Under the pieces are notes generated by a model. It was not told the DNA's origin, did no database searches, and saw only the letters and a list, made by a program, of their open reading frames with translations. The position numbers were made by a program, and so were the translations under genes. Below, piece after piece: positions 49,571 to 59,592 of a DNA stretch of 64,000 bases. Numbering within the stretch: the first letter of the stretch is position 1; each line of letters starts with the position of its first letter. Source of the stretch: Phycisphaeraceae bacterium (GTDB lineage: Bacteria; Planctomycetota; Phycisphaerae; Phycisphaerales; UBA1924); contig RECQ01000060.1 of the NCBI GenBank assembly GCA_007693965.1, positions 1 to 64,000 on the forward strand. The letters are read 5' to 3'.

Positions 49571-50089
49571 CTAGAGCACCATGCCGGTCACCCGGCTCTC
49601 GAAGACCAGCTTGCCGTTCACCACGCCCTGCACATCGCTGATGAAGCGCCGCGGGCTGTACTTCACCTCGCGGCAGATCAGGTAGAGATTATCCCCGGGG
49701 ACCACCGGGGCGCGGAAGACAGTGTTGTCGATCCGCGTGAAGCCGGCGATGCAGGGTTCACCCCGTCGCGAGTAGAAGAGAAAGCTGATGAGCTGGGCGC
49801 CGGCCTCGACCATCAGAATGCCCGGCATGAGCGCCCGGTCGGGGAAATGCCCCTCGACCCAGAACTCATCGTCCCGGACATGCTTCACAGCCACGCCCGC
49901 GTCGTACCCCTCGGAATGCCAGATCACGCCGTCAAGCTGGGCGATCGGGCCGCGATGAGGGTTCCACCGCTCCAGATCCTCACGGGTGAGAATCTTCTTC
50001 TGGAGATCGAGCGTCTCCAGATCGATCAGGAACTGTGGTGTACGCGTCACGTTGCGGTCTGGCGCAAGTGCTGGGCCGTTCTGGTTCAT
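49571..50089 (-). CDS. FabZ-like 3-hydroxyacyl-ACP dehydratase
   Basis: A 172-residue hot-dog-fold protein. The catalytic block is WVEGHFPDRALMPGILMVEA, with the FabZ-type His and Glu, then GAQLISFLFY. FTRIDNTVFRAPVVPGDNLY matches the second FabZ block. N-terminal 40 residues are an extension rich in charged residues. Expected reaction: dehydration of 3-hydroxyacyl-ACP in fatty acid elongation, though this subgroup often serves special lipids. Its ATG overlaps the stop of the Hc1-like gene (ATGA), so the two are translationally coupled. Confidence 0.88.
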   Translation of the reverse strand: MNQNGPALAPDRNVTRTPQFLIDLETLDLQKKILTREDLERWNPHRGPIAQLDGVIWHSEGYDAGVAVKHVRDDEFWVEGHFPDRALMPGILMVEAGAQLISFLFYSRRGEPCIAGFTRIDNTVFRAPVVPGDNLYLICREVKYSPRRFISDVQGVVNGKLVFESRVTGMVL

Positions 50090-50265
50090 GCCTCGCTGGT
50101 GTCTCGTATGTCAAGGATCTTCACGCGGACGTCCTGAGCAGCGTTCTTGACGTCCTGCATCAGTTTGCGAACGCGGGTGCCGGCGGCTTTGTTGCCGCCT
50201 TCAGCCTTCATAAGGTCCTGCTCGGCTTCGGTGACAAGTGCCTTCAGGCGATCAAATTCCTCCAC
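50086..50265 (-). CDS. Short Hc1/histone-H1-like protein
   Basis: A 59-residue protein read from GTG 50265, six bases after an ideal GGAGG. It runs VEEFDRLKALVTEAEQDLMK, AEGGNKAAGTRVRKLMQDVK, NAAQDVRVKILDIRDTSEA. The GNKAAGTRVRKxMQDxK core is the signature of the small bacterial histone H1-like (Hc1) proteins of about 60 residues found in Bacteroidota, Verrucomicrobiota and planctomycetes. The Lys/Ala-rich tail of chlamydial Hc1 is missing and the net charge is near zero, so DNA compaction by this protein alone is doubtful. Its stop overlaps the start of the FabZ-like gene. Confidence 0.75.
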   Translation of the reverse strand: MEEFDRLKALVTEAEQDLMKAEGGNKAAGTRVRKLMQDVKNAAQDVRVKILDIRDTSEA

Positions 50266-50418
50266 GCGGCGCCTCCGGTGTTCTCAAAGTGGTGGGAGGG
50301 AAGTGGGGCCGCGCCGGCCCCGAGTGGCCGTATCCTTCCCGAAATCGGCTCCGATGGCAAGTGAGCCCGGGAGATGGCCCCCAAGTCCTGGCGAGTTGGA
50401 GAGCGGGAGACCTGAACC

Positions 50419-51864
50419 TCAGGCCTCATCCCTCGGAGGGCGACCCCGCTCATCCAGCTGCGGTGATTCGCACAGGCGCTCGGCGCCGGGGCCGAAGGTG
50501 ATGAGGTTTTTGCCCTGCCGCTTGGACTCCAGGGCGAGTTGATCCGCCCGCTCCAGCAGTCCCTCGGAGTCGGAGGCGTCCCACGGGTAGGTGGCAAGGC
50601 CGCCCGAGATCGTCAGGGCGCCAGGGGCCTGGGCGCCAAGCTTGGGGAAGCGGTGGTCGCAGATCTGCCGCTGGAAGCGCCGGGCGATGTCGCTGACGGA
50701 CAGGTGCTTGCGGGTGCTGGGGACCCGCGGGCCGTCGGGATCGTTGAAGATCACCGCGAACTCGTCGCCGCCGATGCGGCATACCCGGTCCGAGGGTCGG
50801 ATCACCGACTGGAGCATGCGAACCGTCTCCAGCAGGATCTCGTCGCCGGCGCTGTGGCCGAAGCGATCGTTGTAGATCTTGAAGTCGTCGATGTCGAAGA
50901 CCATCAGTGCGATGTCGTTGCGCCGGTTTCGGGCCCGTTCGAGGATCAGGGGCAGCGCCTTGTCGAAGTATCGCCGGTTCCACGCGCCGGTGAGGTGGTC
51001 CTTGAAGGCCGCATCGCGCAGCCTGGACTGCTGATCCGCGAGCGTGAGCCACCCCGCCATCACGCGGGCCAGATTTTCCAGCGCGGCTTCTTCCAGTGCG
51101 CACGATTCGAGCCAGCCGAACGTCCGCCCGCCGCGGTGGATGGTCGCGCGGGCGGCCTGACGCGGATCCTGTTCATCGCATGCGGCCCGAGGGCGATCGA
51201 AGGGGATGTAGGCCAGTTCATCATCGCCGCTGCGCTTGCGCAGCATGTGCAGACAGTGGGGGAGGGGGTTGTCGCCGGCGAGCATCGCGTCCAGGGCAGC
51301 GCATTCCGCGCCGAGGGCATCGGGCGCGGGCGCTGAGGGCGAGAACGCTGTTGCGCCCGCATCCGCTTCGGGCACGCTCCATCCGGTCGGCGTCGGTTCA
51401 TCCTGGTGGGTGGATGCGTGTGATTCCTGCGTCGGCGCATGCGCTTCAGCGCGGGGAGTGGCGTCGATTGCATCGAGGACGCTGCGAAGGCTGGCGCCGT
51501 CGGATCCCATCGCCAGCCGCCCATCAAATGGACCGGCGCTGATCGGGCCGCCCGCCTGGCCGTTGACGGCTGGGCTGATGGTCAGCACACGCACATCGGG
51601 GGACACGGAGCGCAACGCCGCGACGAAACCGCACGCCTCCAGCTCGTCGATCGCGTCGGGGCCGACGATGACGGTGGTTCTGTGGGGTGATTCGCCATCG
51701 ATGGGATCGATCACTTCACAGATCGCATCGGTCGGCGCCGCGGTGCGGATGAGTTCGACGCCGGCGTCGCGGCGCAGCGCCGCCTCGACGCCGGTCCGAC
51801 CGACGAGGACCACGCGCAGGTCGGGGCCGCTGGAATGTTCGCGCGTGCTGTGGGCGATGGTCAT
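50419..51864 (-). CDS. Diguanylate cyclase (GGDEF) with pseudo-receiver N terminus
   Basis: A 481-residue protein. Residues 15-115 have an alternating alpha/beta pattern (LRVVLVGRTGVEAALRRDAG, TTVIVGPDAIDELEACGFVA, VRVLTISPAV) like a receiver without its Asp pocket. A disordered linker and a GAF-like segment follow. The GGDEF domain (about 300-465) has DHLTGAWNRRYFDKALPLIL, LMVFDIDDFKIYNDRFGHSA, GDEILLETVRML and the active site RIGGDEFAVIF, so cyclic-di-GMP synthesis is expected. An RxxD inhibitory site is not obvious. Its ATG overlaps the preceding stop. It is the last gene of the ftsW-murG transcript. Confidence 0.9.
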   Translation of the reverse strand: MTIAHSTREHSSGPDLRVVLVGRTGVEAALRRDAGVELIRTAAPTDAICEVIDPIDGESPHRTTVIVGPDAIDELEACGFVAALRSVSPDVRVLTISPAVNGQAGGPISAGPFDGRLAMGSDGASLRSVLDAIDATPRAEAHAPTQESHASTHQDEPTPTGWSVPEADAGATAFSPSAPAPDALGAECAALDAMLAGDNPLPHCLHMLRKRSGDDELAYIPFDRPRAACDEQDPRQAARATIHRGGRTFGWLESCALEEAALENLARVMAGWLTLADQQSRLRDAAFKDHLTGAWNRRYFDKALPLILERARNRRNDIALMVFDIDDFKIYNDRFGHSAGDEILLETVRMLQSVIRPSDRVCRIGGDEFAVIFNDPDGPRVPSTRKHLSVSDIARRFQRQICDHRFPKLGAQAPGALTISGGLATYPWDASDSEGLLERADQLALESKRQGKNLITFGPGAERLCESPQLDERGRPPRDEA

Positions 51865-52505
51865 GGACGCCTCCCGCCCCGCTCGGGTGTCGGCGGATCG
51901 TCGGAGAGGAGCATGGCGAGCTCTTCGGCGCTGAGCAGATCCGAGGGACGCTCCTGCTCCCCCTCTTCACCTGTTTCGGACTCATTCATCTGTGCGCCGT
52001 GGTCATCATCGTGGGCCAGCTTGAAGTGCAGTGCGCCATCCTGCTCATCGACGCCAGTCAGGCGCAGCGCCGGGACAGTCCGCGTCGCGGTGTCGACGCT
52101 GCTCGGAGTCTCATTTTTTCGATTCGACCGCTCCGATTGAAACCCGCGGAGTTTCGGGGATGCATCTGCGTCGTACCGCCACACGGCGATGCGCGGCGCG
52201 AAGCGCTGGATGGATTCCACCAGTTCAAACGAGCGAGCTGTCTGCTCGGGCTCGACAACAAGGACCGCAGTCGGTGAGGGCCCGGCGTCCGGCGCGGCGC
52301 TCTGGTGCAGCAGCATGGCCTTGGCCAGCCCATTGAAGATATCGGCGCAGGGAACGACCTCCACGCCGTGTCGTTTTAGCGAGGCGAGCAGGTCGGGCGG
52401 GATCGAGGGGGCGCCGCCGCGGGCCACCACCACGCAACGAACCGACGGCGCGCCCTGGACGCCCGTTTCGTGCGATGAATGGGCGCGTGGAGCTTCCATG
52501 TCCAT
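51861..52505 (-). CDS. Hypothetical partner of the GGDEF protein
   Basis: A 214-residue protein. Residues 20-110 show a receiver-like alpha/beta pattern (VRCVVVARGGAPSIPPDLLA, VEVVPCADIFNGLAKAMLLH, TAVLVVEPEQTARSFELVES, IAVWRYD) without a phosphorylation pocket. The rest is acidic and disordered, ending EELAMLLSDDPPTPERGG. The pattern mirrors the N terminus of the GGDEF protein, whose start it overlaps by 4 bp, so they may be related or interact. The start is ATG 52505 (ATG 52499 also possible); no ribosome site is clear. It follows murG by 44 bp. Confidence 0.55.
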   Translation of the reverse strand: MDMEAPRAHSSHETGVQGAPSVRCVVVARGGAPSIPPDLLASLKRHGVEVVPCADIFNGLAKAMLLHQSAAPDAGPSPTAVLVVEPEQTARSFELVESIQRFAPRIAVWRYDADASPKLRGFQSERSNRKNETPSSVDTATRTVPALRLTGVDEQDGALHFKLAHDDDHGAQMNESETGEEGEQERPSDLLSAEELAMLLSDDPPTPERGGRRP

Positions 52506-52549
52506 GATCAAGTGTACACCGCCGGCGCTGGGATCCGAGCGGAAAACGA

Positions 52550-53710
52550 TCACACGCCCCTGAACCGGGCGGAATCGGGCGGATACGCCTCCGGCGCCAG
52601 CAGCGCCGCCGACACACGATCGGCGCCATCGGCGGGGCCCAGCCCGCGCAGCGCCGCACGCATGCGATCGCGTCGCACTGCGTCCGAGAGCAGCGCCGCC
52701 AGCGCAGCGCCTGCGTACATGAGGTTCTTCTGCGAGTCGATGAGATCCTCCACCAGCTCGGCGCCGCCGACTTCGACCAGCGGCCGGGCGTTGTGCTTCT
52801 GGTGTTGATCCCGGTGGAATGGGTAAGGGAGGAAGAGAGTGGGCACGGCGTTGGCCCACACTTCTCCCACGTTCCCGGCGCCGCAGCGGCTCACCGCGAG
52901 GTCGGCGCCGCCCCACGCTGAGGCCATGTCGTGGCAGAATGGCTCGATCACGGCCCGGACGCCCGCCGACTCGTACGCCGCCAACAGATCCTGCGGCCCG
53001 GCGGTCCCTTTCCCCTCTCCAGACTGGTGGTAGACCTGCCAGCCCGTGAAGAGCCCCGGCTGGTCCATCGCCAGCGCCGCCATGAAGGCGTTGATGGACG
53101 TCGCTCCCTGGCTGGCGCCTGTGACAAGCAGCGTGGGGAGCGATGGGTCGAGGCCGAGACTGCGGCGGCATTCCTCCTTCGTCGCCGTCGCGATCGCAGC
53201 GCGACGCACGATCGAGGGGACCACGCTCCAGTCCGCGCTCTGTCCCGCAATCGGCGCCGAAGTGAATCGCTGCGCTGCATGCCGCGCGATCCACCGGTTC
53301 GCCTTGCCGGGTGTGGCGTCGAGGTTCACCAGCGTCACGCGTATGCCCTCGACGCGGGCCGCCTGCACCACCGGCGCCGCGGCGTACCCGCCCATCGCGA
53401 CCACATGCACTTCCAGCTTCTCACGTCGCAGTTCGCGGATCGCCTGCCTGCTCAGCCGCACACATGTGCCCCACTGACGCAGCAGTCGCAACAGCGCCAC
53501 TGGTCTGGGGCTGAAGGGCCGGGCGGGAATCGGTCGGAAGGCGACGCCCTCGGCCGCGAGCAGACGCGCATCCAGCGGCTTGTCAGAGCAGATGAAGAGC
53601 GATTCGGCGTCGGGATCGCGCTCCGCGAGGCGCTCGGCGATGGCCAGCCCCGGGTAGAGGTGGCCGCCACTGCCGCCGCCGGCGAAGATGAAGGCTCGTC
53701 TCGTCGGCAT
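52550..53710 (-). CDS. murG: UDP-GlcNAc:lipid I GlcNAc transferase MurG
   Basis: It makes lipid II at the cytoplasmic membrane face, the last inner step of peptidoglycan precursor synthesis. A 386-residue GT-B enzyme: FIFAGGGSGGHLYPGLAIAE, VHVVAMGGYAAAPVV, LLVTGASQGATSINAFM, and the UDP-GlcNAc-binding RCGAGNVGEVWANAVPTLFL with PYPFHRDQHQKHNA. It follows ftsW by 9 bp. Its presence shows that this lineage retains a peptidoglycan pathway. Confidence 0.95.
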   Translation of the reverse strand: MPTRRAFIFAGGGSGGHLYPGLAIAERLAERDPDAESLFICSDKPLDARLLAAEGVAFRPIPARPFSPRPVALLRLLRQWGTCVRLSRQAIRELRREKLEVHVVAMGGYAAAPVVQAARVEGIRVTLVNLDATPGKANRWIARHAAQRFTSAPIAGQSADWSVVPSIVRRAAIATATKEECRRSLGLDPSLPTLLVTGASQGATSINAFMAALAMDQPGLFTGWQVYHQSGEGKGTAGPQDLLAAYESAGVRAVIEPFCHDMASAWGGADLAVSRCGAGNVGEVWANAVPTLFLPYPFHRDQHQKHNARPLVEVGGAELVEDLIDSQKNLMYAGAALAALLSDAVRRDRMRAALRGLGPADGADRVSAALLAPEAYPPDSARFRGV

Positions 53711-53719
53711 GGGGGCAGG

Positions 53720-55033
53720 TTAGCGTCGGGCCGTGCGGGCACGCGGTGAGCGGCTCTGGAGCATCGTGTCGCAGGATCCTGTGCGGGTGACGACGAGGGG
53801 CATGGGGAGCGACCGGGCCGCGGCGGGTGCGCGTGAGGGCGACCCGGCTGTCACGCCGGAGCCGCCTGCAGGGCTTCGCTGGATCACGCCGGCTTCCTCC
53901 ATCAGCTCCTCACGCTGGTGACGCCGGTCCATCGCGACCAGCAGGCCCAGCGAGGCGGCGGTGAGAATCCACCCCGTGCCACCCGAACTGAGCAGCGGCA
54001 GGGCGATGCCCTTGGTCGGGCCCAGTCCGGTCACGACCGCGAGATTCAGCAGCGCCTGGAGTCCGACCGTCGCGATGACACCCAGCGCCACCAGCCGCAG
54101 GAAAACAAGGCGCTCTCGCAGCAGAATCTTCCAACCGGCCCAGAGCAGGCCGAGGTACAGGGCGATCACGACTGCGGCGCCGGCGAGCCCCAGCTCCTCG
54201 CACAGCACGGCGAAGAGGAAGTCGGTGCGGTCTGCAGGCAGGTAGCCGAACTTCTGCAGCCCGAAGCCAAGGCCGCGCCCGAAGATCTCTCCGTTGGCCA
54301 CGGCGACCATCGACTGGATCATGTGGTAGCCGGCGCCGGCGGGGTCTTCGAAGGGATCGAGGAAGGTGGTGAGGCGGCGCACGCGGTAGGGCTTGGTGAT
54401 CACCGCCGCCACGAGCACGATCAGCCCGATGGGCGCGAGCATCGCAAAGTGAGCGAAACGGGCGCCCGCGGCCAGCAGCATGAGTGTCGAGGTCGCGATG
54501 ATGAGTGTGGCCGTGCCCAGATCCTCCAGCACGATGACGCCGGCCACGAGGCCGATCGCGAGGAGCGCCGGGGTCAGCCCTGTGCGGAACTGCGCCAGTT
54601 TCGCGCCCTGGCTGGCTGCGTACAACGCCAGCGCGAGAATGAGAGCCCACTTGGCCACTTCGCTGGGCTGGAAGCCGAGATCGCCGGCGCCGATGAAGGG
54701 CAGGCCGATCCAGCGCCGGGCGCCATTGATTTCGCGGCCGACGCCGGGGACGTAGACGAGCAGGCACAGGCCGATGAGGGCCGCCGCAGCGATCCAGAGC
54801 CCAACTGCACCCCGTTCACGGCCCGCCAGCCACCACAGCGGCATCCGGGAGACCGCCAGCATCGCCGCCACTGCGAGGGCCATGTAGACGCTGGAGCGGG
54901 AAAAGACGATCGACAGGAACGTCACCCCTGGCCCCTCGCCGCCGACGCTGAGGCCCGCTGAGTTGACCATCAGCACTCCGATGCACAGCAGGCAGAGCAC
55001 GCAGAGCACGATGGCGTCGCCGGGTCGGAGCAT
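53720..55033 (-). CDS. ftsW: SEDS-family peptidoglycan polymerase FtsW
   Basis: A 437-residue membrane protein with about ten helices. SEDS motifs: REINGARRWIGLPFIGAGDL, FQPSEVAKWALILALALYAA, ILEDLGTATLI-type segment (VIVLEDLGTATLIIATSTLM), PFEDPAGAGYHMIQSMVAVA, FGRGLGFGLQKFGYLPADRT, DFLFAVLCEELGL and GIALPLLSSGGTG. It is followed closely by murG, supporting FtsW rather than RodA. A Pro/Ser/Arg-rich cytoplasmic tail of about 60 residues follows the last helix. Planctomycetes generally lack FtsZ, so its division context may be unusual. Confidence 0.92.
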   Translation of the reverse strand: MLRPGDAIVLCVLCLLCIGVLMVNSAGLSVGGEGPGVTFLSIVFSRSSVYMALAVAAMLAVSRMPLWWLAGRERGAVGLWIAAAALIGLCLLVYVPGVGREINGARRWIGLPFIGAGDLGFQPSEVAKWALILALALYAASQGAKLAQFRTGLTPALLAIGLVAGVIVLEDLGTATLIIATSTLMLLAAGARFAHFAMLAPIGLIVLVAAVITKPYRVRRLTTFLDPFEDPAGAGYHMIQSMVAVANGEIFGRGLGFGLQKFGYLPADRTDFLFAVLCEELGLAGAAVVIALYLGLLWAGWKILLRERLVFLRLVALGVIATVGLQALLNLAVVTGLGPTKGIALPLLSSGGTGWILTAASLGLLVAMDRRHQREELMEEAGVIQRSPAGGSGVTAGSPSRAPAAARSLPMPLVVTRTGSCDTMLQSRSPRARTARR

Positions 55034-55062
55034 GGGCGAACTGATATCGGCGAGGCGCCGGA

Positions 55063-55533
55063 TCAGGCGTCAAAGTCCGGCGGCACGCCGATGTCCTCGT
55101 TCCACAGCTCGGGCTTCTCGCGGATCATCCGCTCCATCAGCCCGATGCAGCGGGGATCGTTCATGTGGATCAGCTCGACGCCCGCCTCCTTCAGCAGGTT
55201 CTCGGCGCCCATGAACGTGCGATTCTCCCCGATCACGATGCGGGGCACGCGGTGGAGCAGGGCGGCGCCGGAGCACATCACGCAGGGGCTGAGCGTGGTC
55301 GCAAGCGTGAGCGTGTGCCAGTCGCGTCGGCGACCGGCGTTTCGCATGCAGACGATTTCGGCGTGGGCGGTGGTGTCGCCGGTCTGAAATCGCTGGTTGT
55401 GCCCCGCCGCCACGATGGCCCCGTCGGGGGTCCCCAAGGCCGATCCGATGGGGATTCCGCCCTCGGCCCACGATTTTTCCGCCTGCTCGACGGCGGCGTC
55501 GAGCAGGGCGCGATGGAACGCTTCACTGGTCAT
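55063..55533 (-). CDS. Nucleoside/cytosine deaminase-family protein
   Basis: A 156-residue zinc hydrolase of the cytidine-deaminase superfamily. The zinc site is complete: TTAHAEIVCMRNAG (H-A-E) and TTLSPCVMCSGAALLH (P-C-x2-C). C-terminal IGLMERMIREKPELWNEDIG resembles fungal/bacterial cytosine deaminases and guanine deaminase-like groups; the substrate is not certain. The start is ATG 55533, with a near-perfect AAAGGAGGT upstream; the ATG at 55539 directly abuts that site. It is upstream of ftsW by 29 bp, probably the first gene of that transcript. Confidence 0.9.
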   Translation of the reverse strand: MTSEAFHRALLDAAVEQAEKSWAEGGIPIGSALGTPDGAIVAAGHNQRFQTGDTTAHAEIVCMRNAGRRRDWHTLTLATTLSPCVMCSGAALLHRVPRIVIGENRTFMGAENLLKEAGVELIHMNDPRCIGLMERMIREKPELWNEDIGVPPDFDA

Positions 55534-55593
55534 GGGCATACCTCCTTTCAGGCATTCTGCGGACAACCGGCGTTCACACCGTACAATCCCTGC

Positions 55594-56046
55594 ATGGCCG
55601 ATGGCGTCGGAATAAAGCAGAAGCGGGAGTGGTATGGAGAGGGCCTCCGCTTCGAATGCACCATGTGCGGCGACTGCTGCACCGGCCCGCCCGGCTACGT
55701 CTCCTTCACCGACGATGAGGCCCGGACCATCGCACGGCGCCTCGGGATCAGCAAGGCCGCCTTCTACCGCGACTATGCGCACAAGGGTCCGCGCGGCTGG
55801 TCATTGAACGAGGTCCGCGCCGAGCGCGGCTACGACTGTGTCTTTCTCGACCGCGCCGCCGTCCCCGGCAAGGCGGTTTGTGGCCTCTACGAAGATCGCC
55901 CGCTCCAGTGCCGCACGTTTCCCTGGTGGCCGGAGAATCTGGAGAGCCCCAAGGCGTGGGCGCGTGCGGCCCGATCGTGCGAAGGAATCGGCAGGGGGAA
56001 CCTTGTTCCCATCGAAGAGATCAGAGTCAGCAGAGATCGCCATTAG
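55594..56046 (+). CDS. YkgJ-family cysteine-cluster protein, copy 1
   Basis: A 150-residue protein with the YkgJ/UPF0153 pattern: FECTMCGDCCTGPPGYVSFT (C-x2-C-x2-CC), then DCVFLD, VCGLYEDRPLQCRTFPWWPE and a late RSCEGIG. These cysteines are thought to hold a zinc or iron-sulfur site; function unknown. No ribosome site precedes ATG 55594. Divergent from the deaminase, and followed by a second cysteine-cluster gene. Confidence 0.82.
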   Translation: MADGVGIKQKREWYGEGLRFECTMCGDCCTGPPGYVSFTDDEARTIARRLGISKAAFYRDYAHKGPRGWSLNEVRAERGYDCVFLDRAAVPGKAVCGLYEDRPLQCRTFPWWPENLESPKAWARAARSCEGIGRGNLVPIEEIRVSRDRH

Positions 56047-56077
56047 CGTGGCGAGCGGATCAGAGTCGGGAATCAGT

Positions 56078-56539
56078 ATGGAAGAGTCAGCGCAAACCTG
56101 GGTTGACGCTGCGCAGCGTGCGAAGGTTGTCGATGCGCTGGAGGGTGTGTACGCGGAGATCGCCGAAGCGGTGAACGAGCGCGGCCCAGCGTGCTGGGCG
56201 TCCGGGCGGTGCTGCAACTTCGAACGCGCCGGGCATCGTCTCTATGTCACCGGGCTCGAGGCCGCCTACACGGCCCTGCGGGCCGGTTTCACGGATCTGA
56301 CGATCGACGGCGAGGGCTGCCCGTATCAGGAGAGCAATTTGTGCGGGGTTCATGCGATCAGGCCGCTGGGATGCCGGGTCTATTTCTGCGACCGCTCGTC
56401 GGGAGACTGGCAGAACGAGCTGAGCGAGCGCATGCTCGGCGAGATCCGCGCGATCCACGATGAACACGGCGTGCCGTACCACTACGGGGAGTGGCGATCG
56501 CTGCTGAAAGAGATCGTTCCTCTACTGCCGGACTCCTGA
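56078..56539 (+). CDS. YkgJ-like cysteine-cluster protein, copy 2
   Basis: A 153-residue protein: PACWASGRCCNFERAGHRLY, GEGCPYQESNLCGVHAIRPL, GCRVYFCDRSSG. It keeps the R-CC and C-x-YxxRPxxCR-like arrangement but with different spacing from the upstream gene, so the two are distant paralogues. The start at ATG 56078 is tentative; the frame is open upstream through the end of the first copy. Function unknown; likely co-transcribed. Confidence 0.72.
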   Translation: MEESAQTWVDAAQRAKVVDALEGVYAEIAEAVNERGPACWASGRCCNFERAGHRLYVTGLEAAYTALRAGFTDLTIDGEGCPYQESNLCGVHAIRPLGCRVYFCDRSSGDWQNELSERMLGEIRAIHDEHGVPYHYGEWRSLLKEIVPLLPDS

Positions 56540-56551
56540 AGCGCCCGGGGG

Positions 56552-57895
<1,344 letters not shown>

Positions 57896-57933
57896 GGTCG
57901 GATCGGTTGTGTGGGAAGGGCGACCGGGCCGGG

Positions 57934-58407
57934 TCAGGCCGGCCGCACCATGAAGAGCTTCTGCCCGAACTCCACGGCGTCGCCGTTGTTCACGAGGATG
58001 CGCTCGATCGTGCCGGCGCACTCGGCCTTCACCTCGTTGAAGACCTTCATCGCCTCGATCAGGCAAATCACCGAGTCCGGGCCGACCGACGAGCCGACCG
58101 AGACAAAGGCAGGCGAATCCGGATTGGCTGCGGAATAGAACGTGCCGACCATCGGCGATTCGATCGCCACCAGGCCCGCGTCGGCGGCGGCGGTCGCCGC
58201 TTTCTGTGCGTCTTCGGCGCTTGTCCCCGACGCCTGCGCCGGGGGCGGGGCGGCCGGCGCCGCGTGGACGGCCGGCGGTGCGACGCCGCCGCGCTTGATC
58301 GTGATCGTGCGGTCGCTGTCGCGAAGGTCGAGCTCGGAGAGGTCGTTGTCGACCATGAGCTTGATCAGCGTCTGGAGTTGTTCAACTTCGATCATCTCGT
58401 GGCCCAT
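57934..58407 (-). CDS. accB: Acetyl-CoA carboxylase, biotin carboxyl carrier protein
   Basis: The biotin-bearing subunit; 157 residues. An N-terminal helix pair ([20 protein letters not shown]), an Ala/Pro-rich hinge (about 45-75), then the biotinyl domain with [20 protein letters not shown] and the biotin Lys in [16 protein letters not shown]. The start is ATG 58407, six bases after AAGGA, overlapping the pepQ stop by 16 bp; ATG 58395 is an alternative without a ribosome site. Confidence 0.96.
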   Translation of the reverse strand: MGHEMIEVEQLQTLIKLMVDNDLSELDLRDSDRTITIKRGGVAPPAVHAAPAAPPPAQASGTSAEDAQKAATAAADAGLVAIESPMVGTFYSAANPDSPAFVSVGSSVGPDSVICLIEAMKVFNEVKAECAGTIERILVNNGDAVEFGQKLFMVRPA

Positions 58408-59534
58408 TCGATGTCCTTGGGCAGTGAGGAGAGGTTCCTGGCGCCGCTGTCGGTGATCACCACATCGTCCTCGATGCGCACGCCGCCGAGCCCGGGAATG
58501 TAAACGCCCGGCTCGATGGTGACCACCATGCCCGGTTTGAGAACCTCGTCCGACTGGCGGCTGAGCCGCGGATGTTCATGCACGTCGAGCCCGAGCCCGT
58601 GGCCCAGGCTGTGTCCGAAGGCCTCGCCGTATCCCGCCCGCGTGATGATGTCGCGGGCCACGGCGTCGGCTTCTTTCCCCGTCATGCCGGGTCGGATCGC
58701 CTCGATCGCGGCCTCCTGGGCCTCGAGGACGACCTTGTAGATCTCTTCCATCTTCTCCGGCCAGCGCTTGAACGCAACGGTGCGCGTCATGTCGCCGCAG
58801 TAGCCGCCCATGCGGGCGCCCCAGTCAATCAGCAGCGTCGAGCCGGTCTTGGTCTTGGCGGCGCCGGGCACGGCGTGCGGCAGCGAGCCGTTGGCGCCGG
58901 CGGCGGCGATCGTCGAGAAGGCGGTTCCCTCCGAGTCGCGGGCCTTCATCGCGAACTCCAGCTTGGCGGCGATCTCGCTCTCACGCTGGGAGACGCCGAT
59001 CGTCTCGAGCGTCGCCTCAAGCGCCTCTTCCTGGAGCTTGACAGCGCGCTGAATCGACTTGATTTCGTCTTCGTCCTTGATCACCCGCACATCGCGCAGC
59101 AGGCCCACCGTTTCTTTCAAAAGTCTGGCGCCGACGTTTCTGGCCAGCTCACGGCGGGTCTCGAGGGTCATTTGCTCGGCCTGCACCGCCAGACGCTCCG
59201 GCGAGAGGTCGCCGATCACGTCCGTGATTGCTCTGGTCATCGAGCCGGTGCGAATCACCACTTCTGCGACGCCATCGAGCGCGTTCAACTCTTCCTGGAA
59301 ACGGAAATCACTGACGACAACCAGGCCATCGCCATGGACGATGGCGGCGCTGTCTTCACCACGAAACCCGGTGAGATAACGGATGTCCTGCGGCGCCATG
59401 ATCAGCAGCGCATCGCAACCGGCCTTCACCACCGACCGCTGAACGGCTTGGAGGCGGCGCTGGTGGGGCGTCGCGTTCTTCGTGTCGGCCCCGTTTGTCT
59501 GTTTCGGTTGGGGTCTGGTCGGGGAAGTTGGCAT
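58392..59534 (-). CDS. M24B metallopeptidase (Xaa-Pro aminopeptidase/dipeptidase)
   Basis: A 380-residue pita-bread-fold peptidase cleaving X-Pro bonds. The metal ligands are visible: LLIDWGARMGGYCGDMTRTV (two Asp), GHSLGHGLGLDVHEHPRLS (His), TIEPGVYIPGLGGVRIEDDV (two Glu). The N-terminal creatinase-like domain is present (QRSVVKAGCDALLIMAPQDI). Placement directly before accB-accC is common in many bacteria (often with efp). It overlaps accB by 16 bp. Confidence 0.93.
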   Translation of the reverse strand: MPTSPTRPQPKQTNGADTKNATPHQRRLQAVQRSVVKAGCDALLIMAPQDIRYLTGFRGEDSAAIVHGDGLVVVSDFRFQEELNALDGVAEVVIRTGSMTRAITDVIGDLSPERLAVQAEQMTLETRRELARNVGARLLKETVGLLRDVRVIKDEDEIKSIQRAVKLQEEALEATLETIGVSQRESEIAAKLEFAMKARDSEGTAFSTIAAAGANGSLPHAVPGAAKTKTGSTLLIDWGARMGGYCGDMTRTVAFKRWPEKMEEIYKVVLEAQEAAIEAIRPGMTGKEADAVARDIITRAGYGEAFGHSLGHGLGLDVHEHPRLSRQSDEVLKPGMVVTIEPGVYIPGLGGVRIEDDVVITDSGARNLSSLPKDIEWATR

Positions 59535-59592
59535 ACGGGGTCGAGTATAGCGGGGTCGTGGCCCCGTGCCGGGCGCTGCAGGCCCTGCTGGC

